A stretch of DNA of 64,000 bases from JASHVB01 sp035508435 (GTDB lineage: Bacteria > Pseudomonadota > Alphaproteobacteria > Acetobacterales > Acetobacteraceae): positions 1 to 64,000 of the forward strand of contig DATJNA010000220.1 in the NCBI GenBank assembly GCA_035508435.1, read 5' to 3'. Every line of letters begins with the position of its first letter. The stretch's first letter is position 1. The notes beneath the pieces are model-generated. The model did not search any database. It was given only the letters and a program-made list of their open reading frames with translations, and was not told the origin of the DNA. Positions 49,398 through 57,319 of the stretch are shown one piece after another. The position numbers and the translations under genes were made by a program.

Positions 49398-51439
49398 TGA
49401 CGGGCTCAGGCAGCACAACGCCGATACGGCCAGAACTCGACGCGCGCGGCGCGCCTGAGACGGCCCAGGTCGCCGCATTACTGCGGCTTGGCATTCGCGA
49501 TCTGGGCGATGGCAAGGCCGACACGGCGATCGCCGCGCTGCGCCGTGCCCACGCCGTAGCCCCCACCTCCGCCGCAGTGAACGCCCATCTGGGCCTCGCC
49601 CTGCAAGCCGCCGGACAGAGCCGGGAAGCCGCGACAATGCTCGCGACCGCGCTGGCGCTGAACCCTGGCATCGTCGAAGCACGCTACGCGCTGGGGACTG
49701 CGCACCTGGCCCTGGGCGATCCGGGGACGGCGATCGCGTGCTTTGAAGCAATCCTGGTGACGGACCCGGCCCATGCCGAGGCGCGATACGGGATCGGCAC
49801 CGCATTCCAGGCCATGGGGGACTATCAGGCGGCCATGGCGCACTATCGGCAGGCCCTCGCGATCGACCGCGACTTCGCCGAGGCAAGCTGTGCCTGCGGA
49901 ACCCTGCATTTGCGGCTGCAACAAGCGAGCGAGGCCCGCGCCTGCTTTTTGCAGGCACTCGACGTGGACCCGGACTACACGGAGGCCAAGCTTGGCCTGG
50001 CGGCCGGACTGCTGCAAATGCACCGCTACCAGGCCGCCGCAGCCGAATTCCGCCGGGTCCTGCGTGATGACCCGGAGCATGCGGCGGCGAATTGCGGCCT
50101 GGCCGGCGTGCTGCGGCGGAAGCACCGCGATGCCGAAGCGATACCTTTGTACGAGCGCGTGCTTGCGAGCGATCCAGAGCATGACGAGGCCCTGGTGGGT
50201 CTGGCGCACGCGCTGCGCGGTGTGGCGCAGGGCGAATCGGCGGTCGCGATCTATCGCCGCATCCTGGCGCGGCGTCCGGACGATCCCGAGGCGATCGTCG
50301 GCCTGAGCGAGGCCCTGACTGAGCAAGGCCAGTTCGACGCCGCGCGCGTCTTATTGCGGCAGGCTGTCAGGCAACAGCCCGAACGCATTGTGTTCCAGCA
50401 CCGGCTGGTGAATCTCGGCAAGGTGCAGCCGGCGGATCCGATCATCGCCAGGCTGGAGGCGATGCTGCCGCGTGCGGCTCTGCTGCCGCCGGACGAGCAA
50501 GTGCGGCTGCGGTTTGGCCTTGCCAAGGCCTATGACGACACCAACCGGCACGCGAAAGGCTTTCACCACCTGCTGGAGGGAAACGCGCTGGCGCGGCAAC
50601 GAATCCCCTACGATGAGCGTGCCGCGCTGGAGCATCTCGCGCGCATGCCGGCGATTTTTACGCCCGAACTGATGGCGGCATGGCGCGGCCGGGGCGATCC
50701 GTCCGACCGGCCGATCTTCATCCTCGGCATGCCGAGATCAGGTTCGACACTGGTCGAGCAAATGCTGGCGGGACATCAGCGGATCTTCGCCGGCGGCGAG
50801 CGCCACGAGTTACCCGAGGCGGTGGAAAACGTATTGTTCGCTAAATACGGCGCGCCGCGGCTCAGCGAGGCGATCTGGACCCTGGCGGCGCCAGAACTGC
50901 GGCAGCTCGGCAGCGACTACGATGCGGCCCTGCGGCGTCTTGCACCAGCGGCGGCGCGGGTGACCGACAAGTTGCCCGGCAACTTTCCCCTCGCCGGGCT
51001 GATCCACCTCGCGCTGCCCAATAGCAGGATCATCCATGTCGTGCGCGATCCGGTGGATACCTGCCTGTCGTGCTTCGCGCAGCTTTTTGCCGAGAACGAC
51101 GTACCTTGCTCATATGATCTCGCCGAGCTTGGCCGCTATTACCGGGCGTATCGGACGCTGATGGACTATTGGCGCTCGGTGCTTCCGGCGGGGGTGATGC
51201 TGGACGTGCACTATGAAGCCCTGGTGGACGATTTCCCCGGCGAGGCACGGCGGATCGTTACGCATTGTGGGCTGGACTGGGATGATGCGTGCCTGGAGAC
51301 GCAAAGCTTCCGCCGCGTGGTGCGCACCGCCAGTGTGGTGCAGGTGCGGCAGCCGATTTATCGCAGCTCGGTTGGCCGCTGGCGCCCGGACAGCGAATTG
51401 TTGCAGCCGTTGCTGACGGCGCTTGGGGACGTGGCCTGA
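49391..51439 (+). CDS. Tetratricopeptide-repeat sulfotransferase (copy 1)
   Basis: A 682-residue fusion. Residues about 25-370 are TPR repeats (for example LGLALQAAGQSREAATMLATALALNPG, repeated every 34 residues). The C-terminal ~300 residues form a PAPS-dependent sulfotransferase: PIFILGMPRSGSTLVEQ near 440-456 is the 5-phosphosulfate loop, RIIHVVRDPVDTCLSCF near 545 is the 3-phosphate contact, and RQPIYRSSVGRW near the end is shared with copy 2. It probably sulfates proteins or glycans, TPRs choosing the partner. The apparent ATG lies inside a REP-like repeat, so the true start may be slightly downstream (GTG 49397). Confidence 0.85.
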   Translation: MTVTGSGSTTPIRPELDARGAPETAQVAALLRLGIRDLGDGKADTAIAALRRAHAVAPTSAAVNAHLGLALQAAGQSREAATMLATALALNPGIVEARYALGTAHLALGDPGTAIACFEAILVTDPAHAEARYGIGTAFQAMGDYQAAMAHYRQALAIDRDFAEASCACGTLHLRLQQASEARACFLQALDVDPDYTEAKLGLAAGLLQMHRYQAAAAEFRRVLRDDPEHAAANCGLAGVLRRKHRDAEAIPLYERVLASDPEHDEALVGLAHALRGVAQGESAVAIYRRILARRPDDPEAIVGLSEALTEQGQFDAARVLLRQAVRQQPERIVFQHRLVNLGKVQPADPIIARLEAMLPRAALLPPDEQVRLRFGLAKAYDDTNRHAKGFHHLLEGNALARQRIPYDERAALEHLARMPAIFTPELMAAWRGRGDPSDRPIFILGMPRSGSTLVEQMLAGHQRIFAGGERHELPEAVENVLFAKYGAPRLSEAIWTLAAPELRQLGSDYDAALRRLAPAAARVTDKLPGNFPLAGLIHLALPNSRIIHVVRDPVDTCLSCFAQLFAENDVPCSYDLAELGRYYRAYRTLMDYWRSVLPAGVMLDVHYEALVDDFPGEARRIVTHCGLDWDDACLETQSFRRVVRTASVVQVRQPIYRSSVGRWRPDSELLQPLLTALGDVA

Positions 51440-51608
51440 CCGATAGCGGCCGGCCTGGCGTTTCTGTCCCGGTGCTTGCCGGCCCCGCCCCGCCATCCCC
51501 GCTCATGACGGGCCTGACCCGGCCACAACGTTCACCAAGCGGGTCCACGGCCAGTCGCCAAACCGCGCGCGGTTTGGCCTGCGCTGGCTCAGAAAAGGCT
51601 GGGGAACG

Positions 51609-52268
51609 CTATCCGGCTCTGGCGCGCCGACGCCGCACGATGCCCGCCCCGAGCAAGCCGGCACCGAGCACGGCAAGGCTGGCCGGCTCCGGGACCCCGG
51701 CCGCGACGTTGTAGGTCTCGAAAATCGAGACGAAGAGGCCGGCTGGATTCAAGCTGGCAGTGACCGTGCCGCCGCCGTATGGGTCCGACATGCCCATATA
51801 CTGCAACAGAATGTCTTCGATGTTGAAGCTGTGAGAACCGGCCGTGATCGGCGCGCTGAACGTGCCGCAGCTATTGTCGGCGGTCGACGGGTTGGTGTTG
51901 AACGTGCAGCTCTGCGCGGTGGTTCCGTTCAGTTGCACAGTGCCGGTTGTGCCGAGGAGCGAGCCATCCAGGAACGCCTCATCGACGTCACCGACGGTGT
52001 ACCCATCCTGCACATACATGAACAGCGTGCCGTTGTGGGGTACGTTGAAGGTTTCCGCGCCCCCCATGAGACCGCCAACCGCCGAGCCGCCATCCGATCC
52101 GGCCGGCCCGGTACCGGCCGCGTCCAGACTGCCCGCTGGAGCCGCTACCCCTGCCGAGGCACTGACCGCGCCACTGAAGGCTGTGAAAGTCGCGGTCGCC
52201 GCGCCGGCGGCCGTCGAAACCAGCGCGAGCACCGCGGCGGTGGGAAGAAGATGCTTGTGCATGGCCAT
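51609..52268 (-). CDS. PEP-CTERM sorting domain protein
   Basis: A 219-residue exported protein. The signal peptide is LLPTAAVLALVSTAAGA (about 6-22). The middle is Gly/Ala/Ser/Thr-rich with FNVPHNGTLFMYVQDGYTVGDVDEAFLDG, probably beta-structured, and two Cys in QSCTFNTNPSTADNSCG. It ends in GVPEPASLAVLGAGLLGAGIVRRRRARAG, a textbook PEP-CTERM signal. The ATG at 52268 follows GGACGGA. A near-consensus sigma-54 promoter lies 30 bp upstream. It sits between two TPR-sulfotransferase genes. Confidence 0.87.
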   Translation of the reverse strand: MAMHKHLLPTAAVLALVSTAAGAATATFTAFSGAVSASAGVAAPAGSLDAAGTGPAGSDGGSAVGGLMGGAETFNVPHNGTLFMYVQDGYTVGDVDEAFLDGSLLGTTGTVQLNGTTAQSCTFNTNPSTADNSCGTFSAPITAGSHSFNIEDILLQYMGMSDPYGGGTVTASLNPAGLFVSIFETYNVAAGVPEPASLAVLGAGLLGAGIVRRRRARAG

Positions 52269-52297
52269 TCCGTCCAAACCAGTCTCGCTATGCGGGT

Positions 52298-52313
52298 AGC
52301 AAGCCTTGTGCCA
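52298..52313 (-). promoter_or_regulatory. Sigma-54 (-24/-12) promoter for the PEP-CTERM gene
   Basis: On the minus strand TGGCACAAGGCTTGCT matches the sigma-54 consensus TGGCACRNNNNTTGCW at every fixed base, with correct GG-10-GC spacing. The -12 GC is about 31 bp before ATG 52268. Two direct copies of AATGCCGCA (52322-52330 and 52345-52353), 23 bp apart, lie just upstream and could bind an enhancer protein such as a PrsR-type regulator. PEP-CTERM genes are known to be controlled by PrsK/PrsR and sigma-54 in some bacteria. Confidence 0.7.
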
Positions 52314-52473
52314 CTCAATAAAATGCCGCAAGTACAGCCGTTTGAATGCCGCATACCATTGTGTCACGATCGACGTGTAAAGAACTCCGACAGAATTGCA
52401 GGCGGTGGCGCCGGAGCGTAAGGAAATATCGATTCACGCGAGACGACGTCGCGAACTTCGCCCCGAGCATCCC

Positions 52474-54069
52474 ATGCACCGCCCGCCTGCCACCGTGCCG
52501 CCACGACCGCCTGTCGCCGAACGCTTGTTCCAGCAAGCGCTGGCCTGGCACCGGCAACGTGAGCTTGCCCGTGCCGAGCAAGACTATCGCGCGGCGCTGC
52601 AACGCGACTCCCGGCACTTTGGCGCGCTGGTGAACCTCGGCCTGATCATGCTGGACCGCAATCAGTCCGAGGCGGCGCTGAAGCTGATCCGCCGCGCATT
52701 GTATTTGAAACCGAATGCCCCCGATGCAGCGTTCGCGATGGGCCTGGTCCTGGCGCGGGTCGGTCAGCATGGCGCAGCGATCGGGCAATTCCACAAGACG
52801 TTGGCCGTCTGGCCAGAGCATGCGCCCGCGCACAACGGACTGGGTTTGTCACTGCGGGCTTTGAACCGGCATGCCGAGGCACTGGCGGAATTCGAACAGG
52901 TCGTCGCGCTGCGGCCGACCGACGCGCTGGCTCACAGCAACCTCGGCATCTCGCTGCGTACCATGGGTCGCCTCGCCGAGGGCATGCAGGCGCTAGAGCA
53001 AGCGGTCGCCTTGTCGCCGCGCACCCCCGGCCACTACCGCGTCCTGGGCGAGTCCAAACGCTATACGCCCGGCGATCCCCGTCTTGCCGCGCTGGAGGCG
53101 CTCGCCGCCGACACCGCGGCCCTGGGCGAGGACGACCGGATCGACCTGCATTTCGCTCTCGGCAAGGCCTACGCGGATCTGGGCCAGCAAGAGCAATCGT
53201 TCCGGCAGTTGCTGGAGGGCAATGCCGCCAAGCGCCGGCTGGTGCGTTATGACGAACCCGCGATACTCGGCTTACTGGCACAGACCAAGGCACTGCTGAC
53301 CGCTGAGGTGATCGCCGAACGGAGCGGCCTGGGAGATCCGTCGCCGCAGCCGATTTTCATTGTCGGCATGCCCCGCTCCGGCAGCACGCTGATCGAGCAA
53401 ATCCTGGCCAGCCATCCCGATGTGTACGGCGGCGGGGAGATGAATGATTTCACCGTCGCGGTGACTGTGCTGAGCCGCAACCCGCGGGATACCGCGCCGG
53501 ACATCGGTGCCAAGGAGCTGCGCGCGATCGGCGCCGATTACCTCGCCCGCACCCGGGCGCGCGTTCCGGTGGCGGCGGACCGCATCGCCGACAAGATGCT
53601 GGGCAATGCCCGGCTGGTCGGTCTGATCCACCTCGCGTTGCCCGATGCGCGCATCATCTACGCGCGCCGCAATCCGCTCGACACGTGCCTGTCATGCTTC
53701 TCCACCCTGTTCGGCGAAGGCCAGTTGTACAGCTACGACCTCGGGGAATTGGGCCGCTTCGCCAGGGCGCATGACGACATCATGCAGCATTGGCAAGCCG
53801 TGCTGCCGCCTGGGGTGATGCTGGACGTGCAATACGAGGACGTCGTTGCCGACCTGGAAACCCAAGCGCGGCGCATCATCGCGCATTGCGGGTTGCAATG
53901 GACCGACGCCTGCCTGGAATTCCACAAGACCGACCGCCCGGTCCACACCGCGAGCGTGGTGCAGGTGCGCCAGCCGATCTATCGCAGTTCGGTCGGGCGC
54001 TGGAAACCATACAAGGCGCTGTTGCAGCCGTTGTTCGTGGGGCTGGCGATCGAACCACCCGCCAACTAG
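52474..54069 (+). CDS. Tetratricopeptide-repeat sulfotransferase (copy 2)
   Basis: A 531-residue relative of copy 1. TPR units cover about residues 15-200 (LVNLGLIMLDRNQSEAALKLIRRALYLKPN and similar). The sulfotransferase domain has PIFIVGMPRSGSTLIEQILASHPDVYGGGEMNDF near 290-325, ARIIYARRNPLDTCLSCFSTLFGE near 390-415, and RQPIYRSSVGRWKPY at the end. It has fewer TPRs than copy 1 but the same layout. The ATG at 52474 begins the first predicted helix; an in-frame upstream start at 52396 is possible. It is divergent from the PEP-CTERM gene. Sulfation of surface material is inferred. Confidence 0.86.
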   Translation: MHRPPATVPPRPPVAERLFQQALAWHRQRELARAEQDYRAALQRDSRHFGALVNLGLIMLDRNQSEAALKLIRRALYLKPNAPDAAFAMGLVLARVGQHGAAIGQFHKTLAVWPEHAPAHNGLGLSLRALNRHAEALAEFEQVVALRPTDALAHSNLGISLRTMGRLAEGMQALEQAVALSPRTPGHYRVLGESKRYTPGDPRLAALEALAADTAALGEDDRIDLHFALGKAYADLGQQEQSFRQLLEGNAAKRRLVRYDEPAILGLLAQTKALLTAEVIAERSGLGDPSPQPIFIVGMPRSGSTLIEQILASHPDVYGGGEMNDFTVAVTVLSRNPRDTAPDIGAKELRAIGADYLARTRARVPVAADRIADKMLGNARLVGLIHLALPDARIIYARRNPLDTCLSCFSTLFGEGQLYSYDLGELGRFARAHDDIMQHWQAVLPPGVMLDVQYEDVVADLETQARRIIAHCGLQWTDACLEFHKTDRPVHTASVVQVRQPIYRSSVGRWKPYKALLQPLFVGLAIEPPAN

Positions 54070-54073
54070 CGGC

Positions 54074-54185
54074 ATCATGCGCGCGCCTAAAGACCAGCCG
54101 GGCCGTCCGCCCTCCCAAGGCTGAACGACGCCGTGCACCCTGCCAAAGATCGGCGTTGCCGTCCGCCCTGCCAAACAAGAAGAGC
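54074..54185. repeat. 28-bp tandem array after the second sulfotransferase gene (about four units)
   Basis: Units of exactly 28 bp start at 54102, 54130 and 54158 with core GCCGTCCGCCCTGCCAA. A weaker unit precedes at 54074, 4 bp after the stop codon of the sulfotransferase gene. It is followed at once by a perfect 12-bp hairpin. Confidence 0.65.
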
Positions 54186-54213
54186 GAAGTGAGCCAGTGA
54201 CGGCTCACTTCGC
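54184..54213. terminator. Perfect 12-bp stem-loop, possible bidirectional terminator
   Basis: GCGAAGTGAGCC (54184-54195) and GGCTCACTTCGC (54202-54213) pair perfectly around a 6-base loop. It lies between the converging sulfotransferase (plus) and FHA (minus) genes, where a terminator is expected. No T-run follows on either strand, so termination would be Rho-linked or the element may be a protein-binding palindrome. Confidence 0.5.
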
Positions 54214-54501
54214 CCCCGGGGAAGACATCCGGCGTGGGTCAGGCTTACCGGGTCGGCGCGGCCCGCCACGGGCGAACTCACCGTCCAGGTGCGGCTGTCA
54301 TCCCGGGAAAGTTAGGCTTGGGTTCCGGGAAATGTGCCGCCCCATGCGGCACGCCCAAGCCATAGGCCCTGACGCGAACATCACGCCAGCGGAAGTATCG
54401 CCCGACAATCCTGCGGTACTCCCACCCCGGGTTTCCCGGCAGCAACCCACCGTCATTTCAGGAAACTCACCCGGCCGACTTCGCTGAAGTTCCGGTTCCG
54501 T
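54214..54501. other. Intergenic remainder, nothing recognised
   Basis: Right part of the 432-bp gap between convergent genes. It contains no frame with coding character, no tandem repeat and no RNA that I can identify. Confidence 0.5.
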
Positions 54502-55797
54502 TCAGCCTGCGCGGCGGCGGCGCGCCGGGCCCGAAGCGGCCGCCGGCGGCTTCTTCGTGTCCTCGACGTTGCCCGTAGGCTCCCAGTGCAGCCGGAATGG
54601 TCCGACCTGCACCGCCACTTCCTTGGGCAACGCGACGGCGCCGACAATCCGCCGGCCGCCGACGAAGGTGCCATTGGTGGAGTCGAGGTCGGTGATGCTC
54701 ACCGCGTCCCCCACCGCCTCGATCCGGCAATGCGCGCGCGATACTTCGTGCGCCGACAGCATTAGCCCGCTCGCCGGGGCGCGCCCGATCACCAGCGGCT
54801 CGCTGCCGAGCGCCACCCGTTGCTCCGCCTCGCCCTCACGCGCCACCACCAGGATGCGCGCCGTCTCGACCGGTGTCGCCAGCGGCTCGATCGGCGTGTG
54901 GGAAATGGCGGTCGCTTCGACGTCGCGCTCCTCTTCCGCCGCCCCGCTCAGCGACCCGGCGACGCGCGTCAGGTCTTCGGCGATCTGGGTCAACCCGGCA
55001 TCCAGCTCGGCGGCGGCGGTCTCGGCCAGGGCCACGCGCAAGGCGCGCCCAGCGCGGCGTTCCAGCAGGCCGAGCTGCAACAGAGCAGCGATGTGGTCGC
55101 GCGTGGTCTGGAAGTTCTGCCGTTGCAGCCGCAACAACTCGGCTGCCATGTCGTCGGCGAGCAATCCCTCGCCGTCGTCCTGCGGCGGCAGGCCGTAGCG
55201 GTGGCGCAGCGCGAGCAAGGTCAGCAGGCGATGCGACGGCGACAGCAGGTGACGGCGCGCCTCCATGCGGCGGGCAACCGAGAGGCCCATGGATTCCAGC
55301 ACCCGCTCCAGCGCGTCGACCCAGGCCCGGTCGCAGATCTCGATGGCGCCGAGCAATTTGCGGCGCGTCTCGGATTCGAGCTGCATCGGCGCATGGCGGG
55401 GACGCGCCGGGGGCCCGGCCAGCGCGGTCTCCAGCAGGCGCGCGGCGGTCTCGATCAGGTGGCCGTCGAACTTGGCGGTCAGTAGCTGCGTGGGCACCAC
55501 CAGGGTGCGGGCGGAGACCGGCCGGTCCGGCGGATCGACCGTGCAGAAGCCGAGCCGGTACAGTTCGCCCAGGCGCTCCCGCACGGTGGCGTCGTCGAGC
55601 AAGAAGACCTGCTTCACCATGCCGGACAGCTCGCCGACGGGCGCGCCGCCGCGGGCGCGGGCGCAAAGATGGCTGACCAGATGCCACTGGCCCCGGCGAT
55701 GCAGGTCCGGGAAGAACCTGTGCCAGGTCTCCTGATAAGCCGACAGGAACCCGACGATCTCGCGCTGGGCTTGCACCGCGGCGTTCTCCGTTCCCAT
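54502..55797 (-). CDS. FHA-domain protein with N-terminal winged-helix-like region
   Basis: A 431-residue protein. The C-terminal FHA domain (about 330-410) reads LVIGRAPASGLMLSAHEVSRAHCRIEAVGDAVSITDLDSTNGTFVGGRRI, with the phosphothreonine-binding Arg, Ser-His and Asn residues in place. Residues 1-320 are helical with segments such as LVSHLCARARGGAPVGELSGMVKQVFLLDDATVRERLGELYRLGFCTVDPP, resembling MarR-like winged helices. It ends in a Lys/Arg-rich tail. It probably senses a Ser/Thr kinase signal and may bind DNA; the kinase is not in the window. ATG 55797 is used because upstream in-frame starts lead into a low-complexity stretch that overlaps the divergent gene. Confidence 0.8.
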   Translation of the reverse strand: MGTENAAVQAQREIVGFLSAYQETWHRFFPDLHRRGQWHLVSHLCARARGGAPVGELSGMVKQVFLLDDATVRERLGELYRLGFCTVDPPDRPVSARTLVVPTQLLTAKFDGHLIETAARLLETALAGPPARPRHAPMQLESETRRKLLGAIEICDRAWVDALERVLESMGLSVARRMEARRHLLSPSHRLLTLLALRHRYGLPPQDDGEGLLADDMAAELLRLQRQNFQTTRDHIAALLQLGLLERRAGRALRVALAETAAAELDAGLTQIAEDLTRVAGSLSGAAEEERDVEATAISHTPIEPLATPVETARILVVAREGEAEQRVALGSEPLVIGRAPASGLMLSAHEVSRAHCRIEAVGDAVSITDLDSTNGTFVGGRRIVGAVALPKEVAVQVGPFRLHWEPTGNVEDTKKPPAAASGPARRRRAG

Positions 55798-55920
55798 GAA
55801 CCCCCGCAACGATCCTAGCGAAGCGGGCGCGGCTTGTCTCGGTCCTTGCGGCAGCATCGTGGCCGCACCCTGGCCTTGGCCAGCCTTGCCCCACCGCGGC
55901 CCGGATTGCATCGTTGCGGC

Positions 55921-57240
55921 ATGCACGACCCTTCGTCAGACCAGGCGCCGCCGCCCGGCGTCTACACCGGCGCGGTGCCGTCCGCGCCGTTGGCGGTACC
56001 GTTGCAGGACGGGCGCCATGTTGCGGCCGCGGTCATCGGCGGCGGCTTCACCGGCATGTCCACAGCCTTGCATCTGGCGGAAGCCGGCGTGGAGGTTGCC
56101 GTGCTGGAGGCAAAGGATGTCGGCTGGGGCGCCTCCGGCCGCGCCTTCGGGCAGGTGGTGCCGTATCTCAAGCGCGACCACACCACGATCCTGCGCCATT
56201 ACGGCGCGGAGCATGGACAGCGCGTGGTCGATGGCGTCGCGGACGGTCCGTCTTTGGTGTTCGATCTGATCGAGCATCACCGCATCGAGTGCTGGCCGGT
56301 GCGCACCGGGCTGATCTTCGCCGCGCACGCCCCCTCGGGTACGCATGAACTGGCGGAGCGCACGGCGTACTGGCAGCAACGCGGTGCGCCGGTAGAGTTG
56401 CTGGAGGGCGAAGCCTGCGCGGCACTGACCGGCTCGCACCGCTATCCCGCCGCGTCGCTGGACCGGCGCGGCGGGCATCTCAATCCGTTCGCCTATGTAC
56501 GCGGTCTCGCGCGCGCCGCCGCCGCCGCGGGCGCGACGGTGCACACTGCCACCCCGGTGCATGGGTTACGCCGCGAGGGCACGCGCTGGGTGCTGCAATC
56601 CGGCGACCGCCGGCTGACCGCCGATAGCGTCGTGATCGCGACCAACGCCTACACCGGCGGGCTGCTGCCTAGGCTGCGCGCCAGCATCATTCCGATGCGC
56701 GGGCACGGCTTCGTCACCGAGCCGCTCTCGGACAATGTCCGCCACACCATCCTGCCGCACCGTCAGGCTCTGACCGACACCCGTCACCTGTTTTCCGCGG
56801 TACGCCTGCTGCCGGATGGGCGGCTGCATGCCAGCACCTATGGGCCAGCGTTTGGCCCGGAGGATGCGCCCGATTGGCGCTTCGTCGATGACCGCGTCCG
56901 CCGACTGTTTCCGCAGCTTGGCGCCCCACGATGGAGCGAGGCGTGGAGCGGATGGGTGGCGATGACCACCGACCACTTCCCGCGCCTGCATGAGTTGGCA
57001 CCCGGATTGTTCGCGGGGCTTGGCTATAACGGCCGCGGCATCGCCGCCGCGACCATCATGGGGCGGGATCTCGCCGCCCTGGTGCGCGGCGCGGGAGACG
57101 CTGCGACCGTGTTTCCGCTGGTGCCGCTGCGTCCCCAGCCCTGGCACCGCGCCACGCCGGCCATGGTGCGCGCGCTGGTGCAGGCGTACCGCGTGCAGGA
57201 CTCGTATCGCGAGCTGCGCTACGGCAGGTCCCGCTGGTAA
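55921..57240 (+). CDS. FAD-dependent oxidoreductase (DadA/GlyOx-like amine oxidase family)
   Basis: A 439-residue flavoprotein of the D-amino acid dehydrogenase/sarcosine oxidase superfamily. The FAD site is VAAAVIGGGFTGMSTALHLAEAGVEVAVLEAKDVGWGASGRAFGQVVPYLKRD (about 36-85). SVVIATNAYTG lies near 235 and the C-terminal GYNGRGIAAATIMGRDLAAL near 360 closes the flavin site. It resembles gamma-glutamylputrescine oxidoreductase-type enzymes, oxidising an amine or amino acid. The ATG at 55921 is 123 bp from the divergent FHA gene. The substrate is unknown. Confidence 0.87.
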   Translation: MHDPSSDQAPPPGVYTGAVPSAPLAVPLQDGRHVAAAVIGGGFTGMSTALHLAEAGVEVAVLEAKDVGWGASGRAFGQVVPYLKRDHTTILRHYGAEHGQRVVDGVADGPSLVFDLIEHHRIECWPVRTGLIFAAHAPSGTHELAERTAYWQQRGAPVELLEGEACAALTGSHRYPAASLDRRGGHLNPFAYVRGLARAAAAAGATVHTATPVHGLRREGTRWVLQSGDRRLTADSVVIATNAYTGGLLPRLRASIIPMRGHGFVTEPLSDNVRHTILPHRQALTDTRHLFSAVRLLPDGRLHASTYGPAFGPEDAPDWRFVDDRVRRLFPQLGAPRWSEAWSGWVAMTTDHFPRLHELAPGLFAGLGYNGRGIAAATIMGRDLAALVRGAGDAATVFPLVPLRPQPWHRATPAMVRALVQAYRVQDSYRELRYGRSRW

Positions 57241-57269
57241 GCCCCGCACGGCATCCGCCGCACCTCGTC

Positions 57270-57319
57270 TCAGCCGTCAAGGATCAGCAATGTGTCAGCC
57301 GTGGAGGACGAGCAATCCC
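57270..57319. repeat. 25-bp tandem duplication spanning a stop codon (2 units)
   Basis: TCAGCCGT occurs at 57270 and 57295, opening two 25-bp units whose remainders are similar (AAGGATCAGCAATGTG and GAGGACGAGCAATCCC). On the minus strand the second unit encodes the last codons and the TGA of the gene 57295-59568, and the first unit is a duplicate of it with the TGA kept. Confidence 0.6.
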
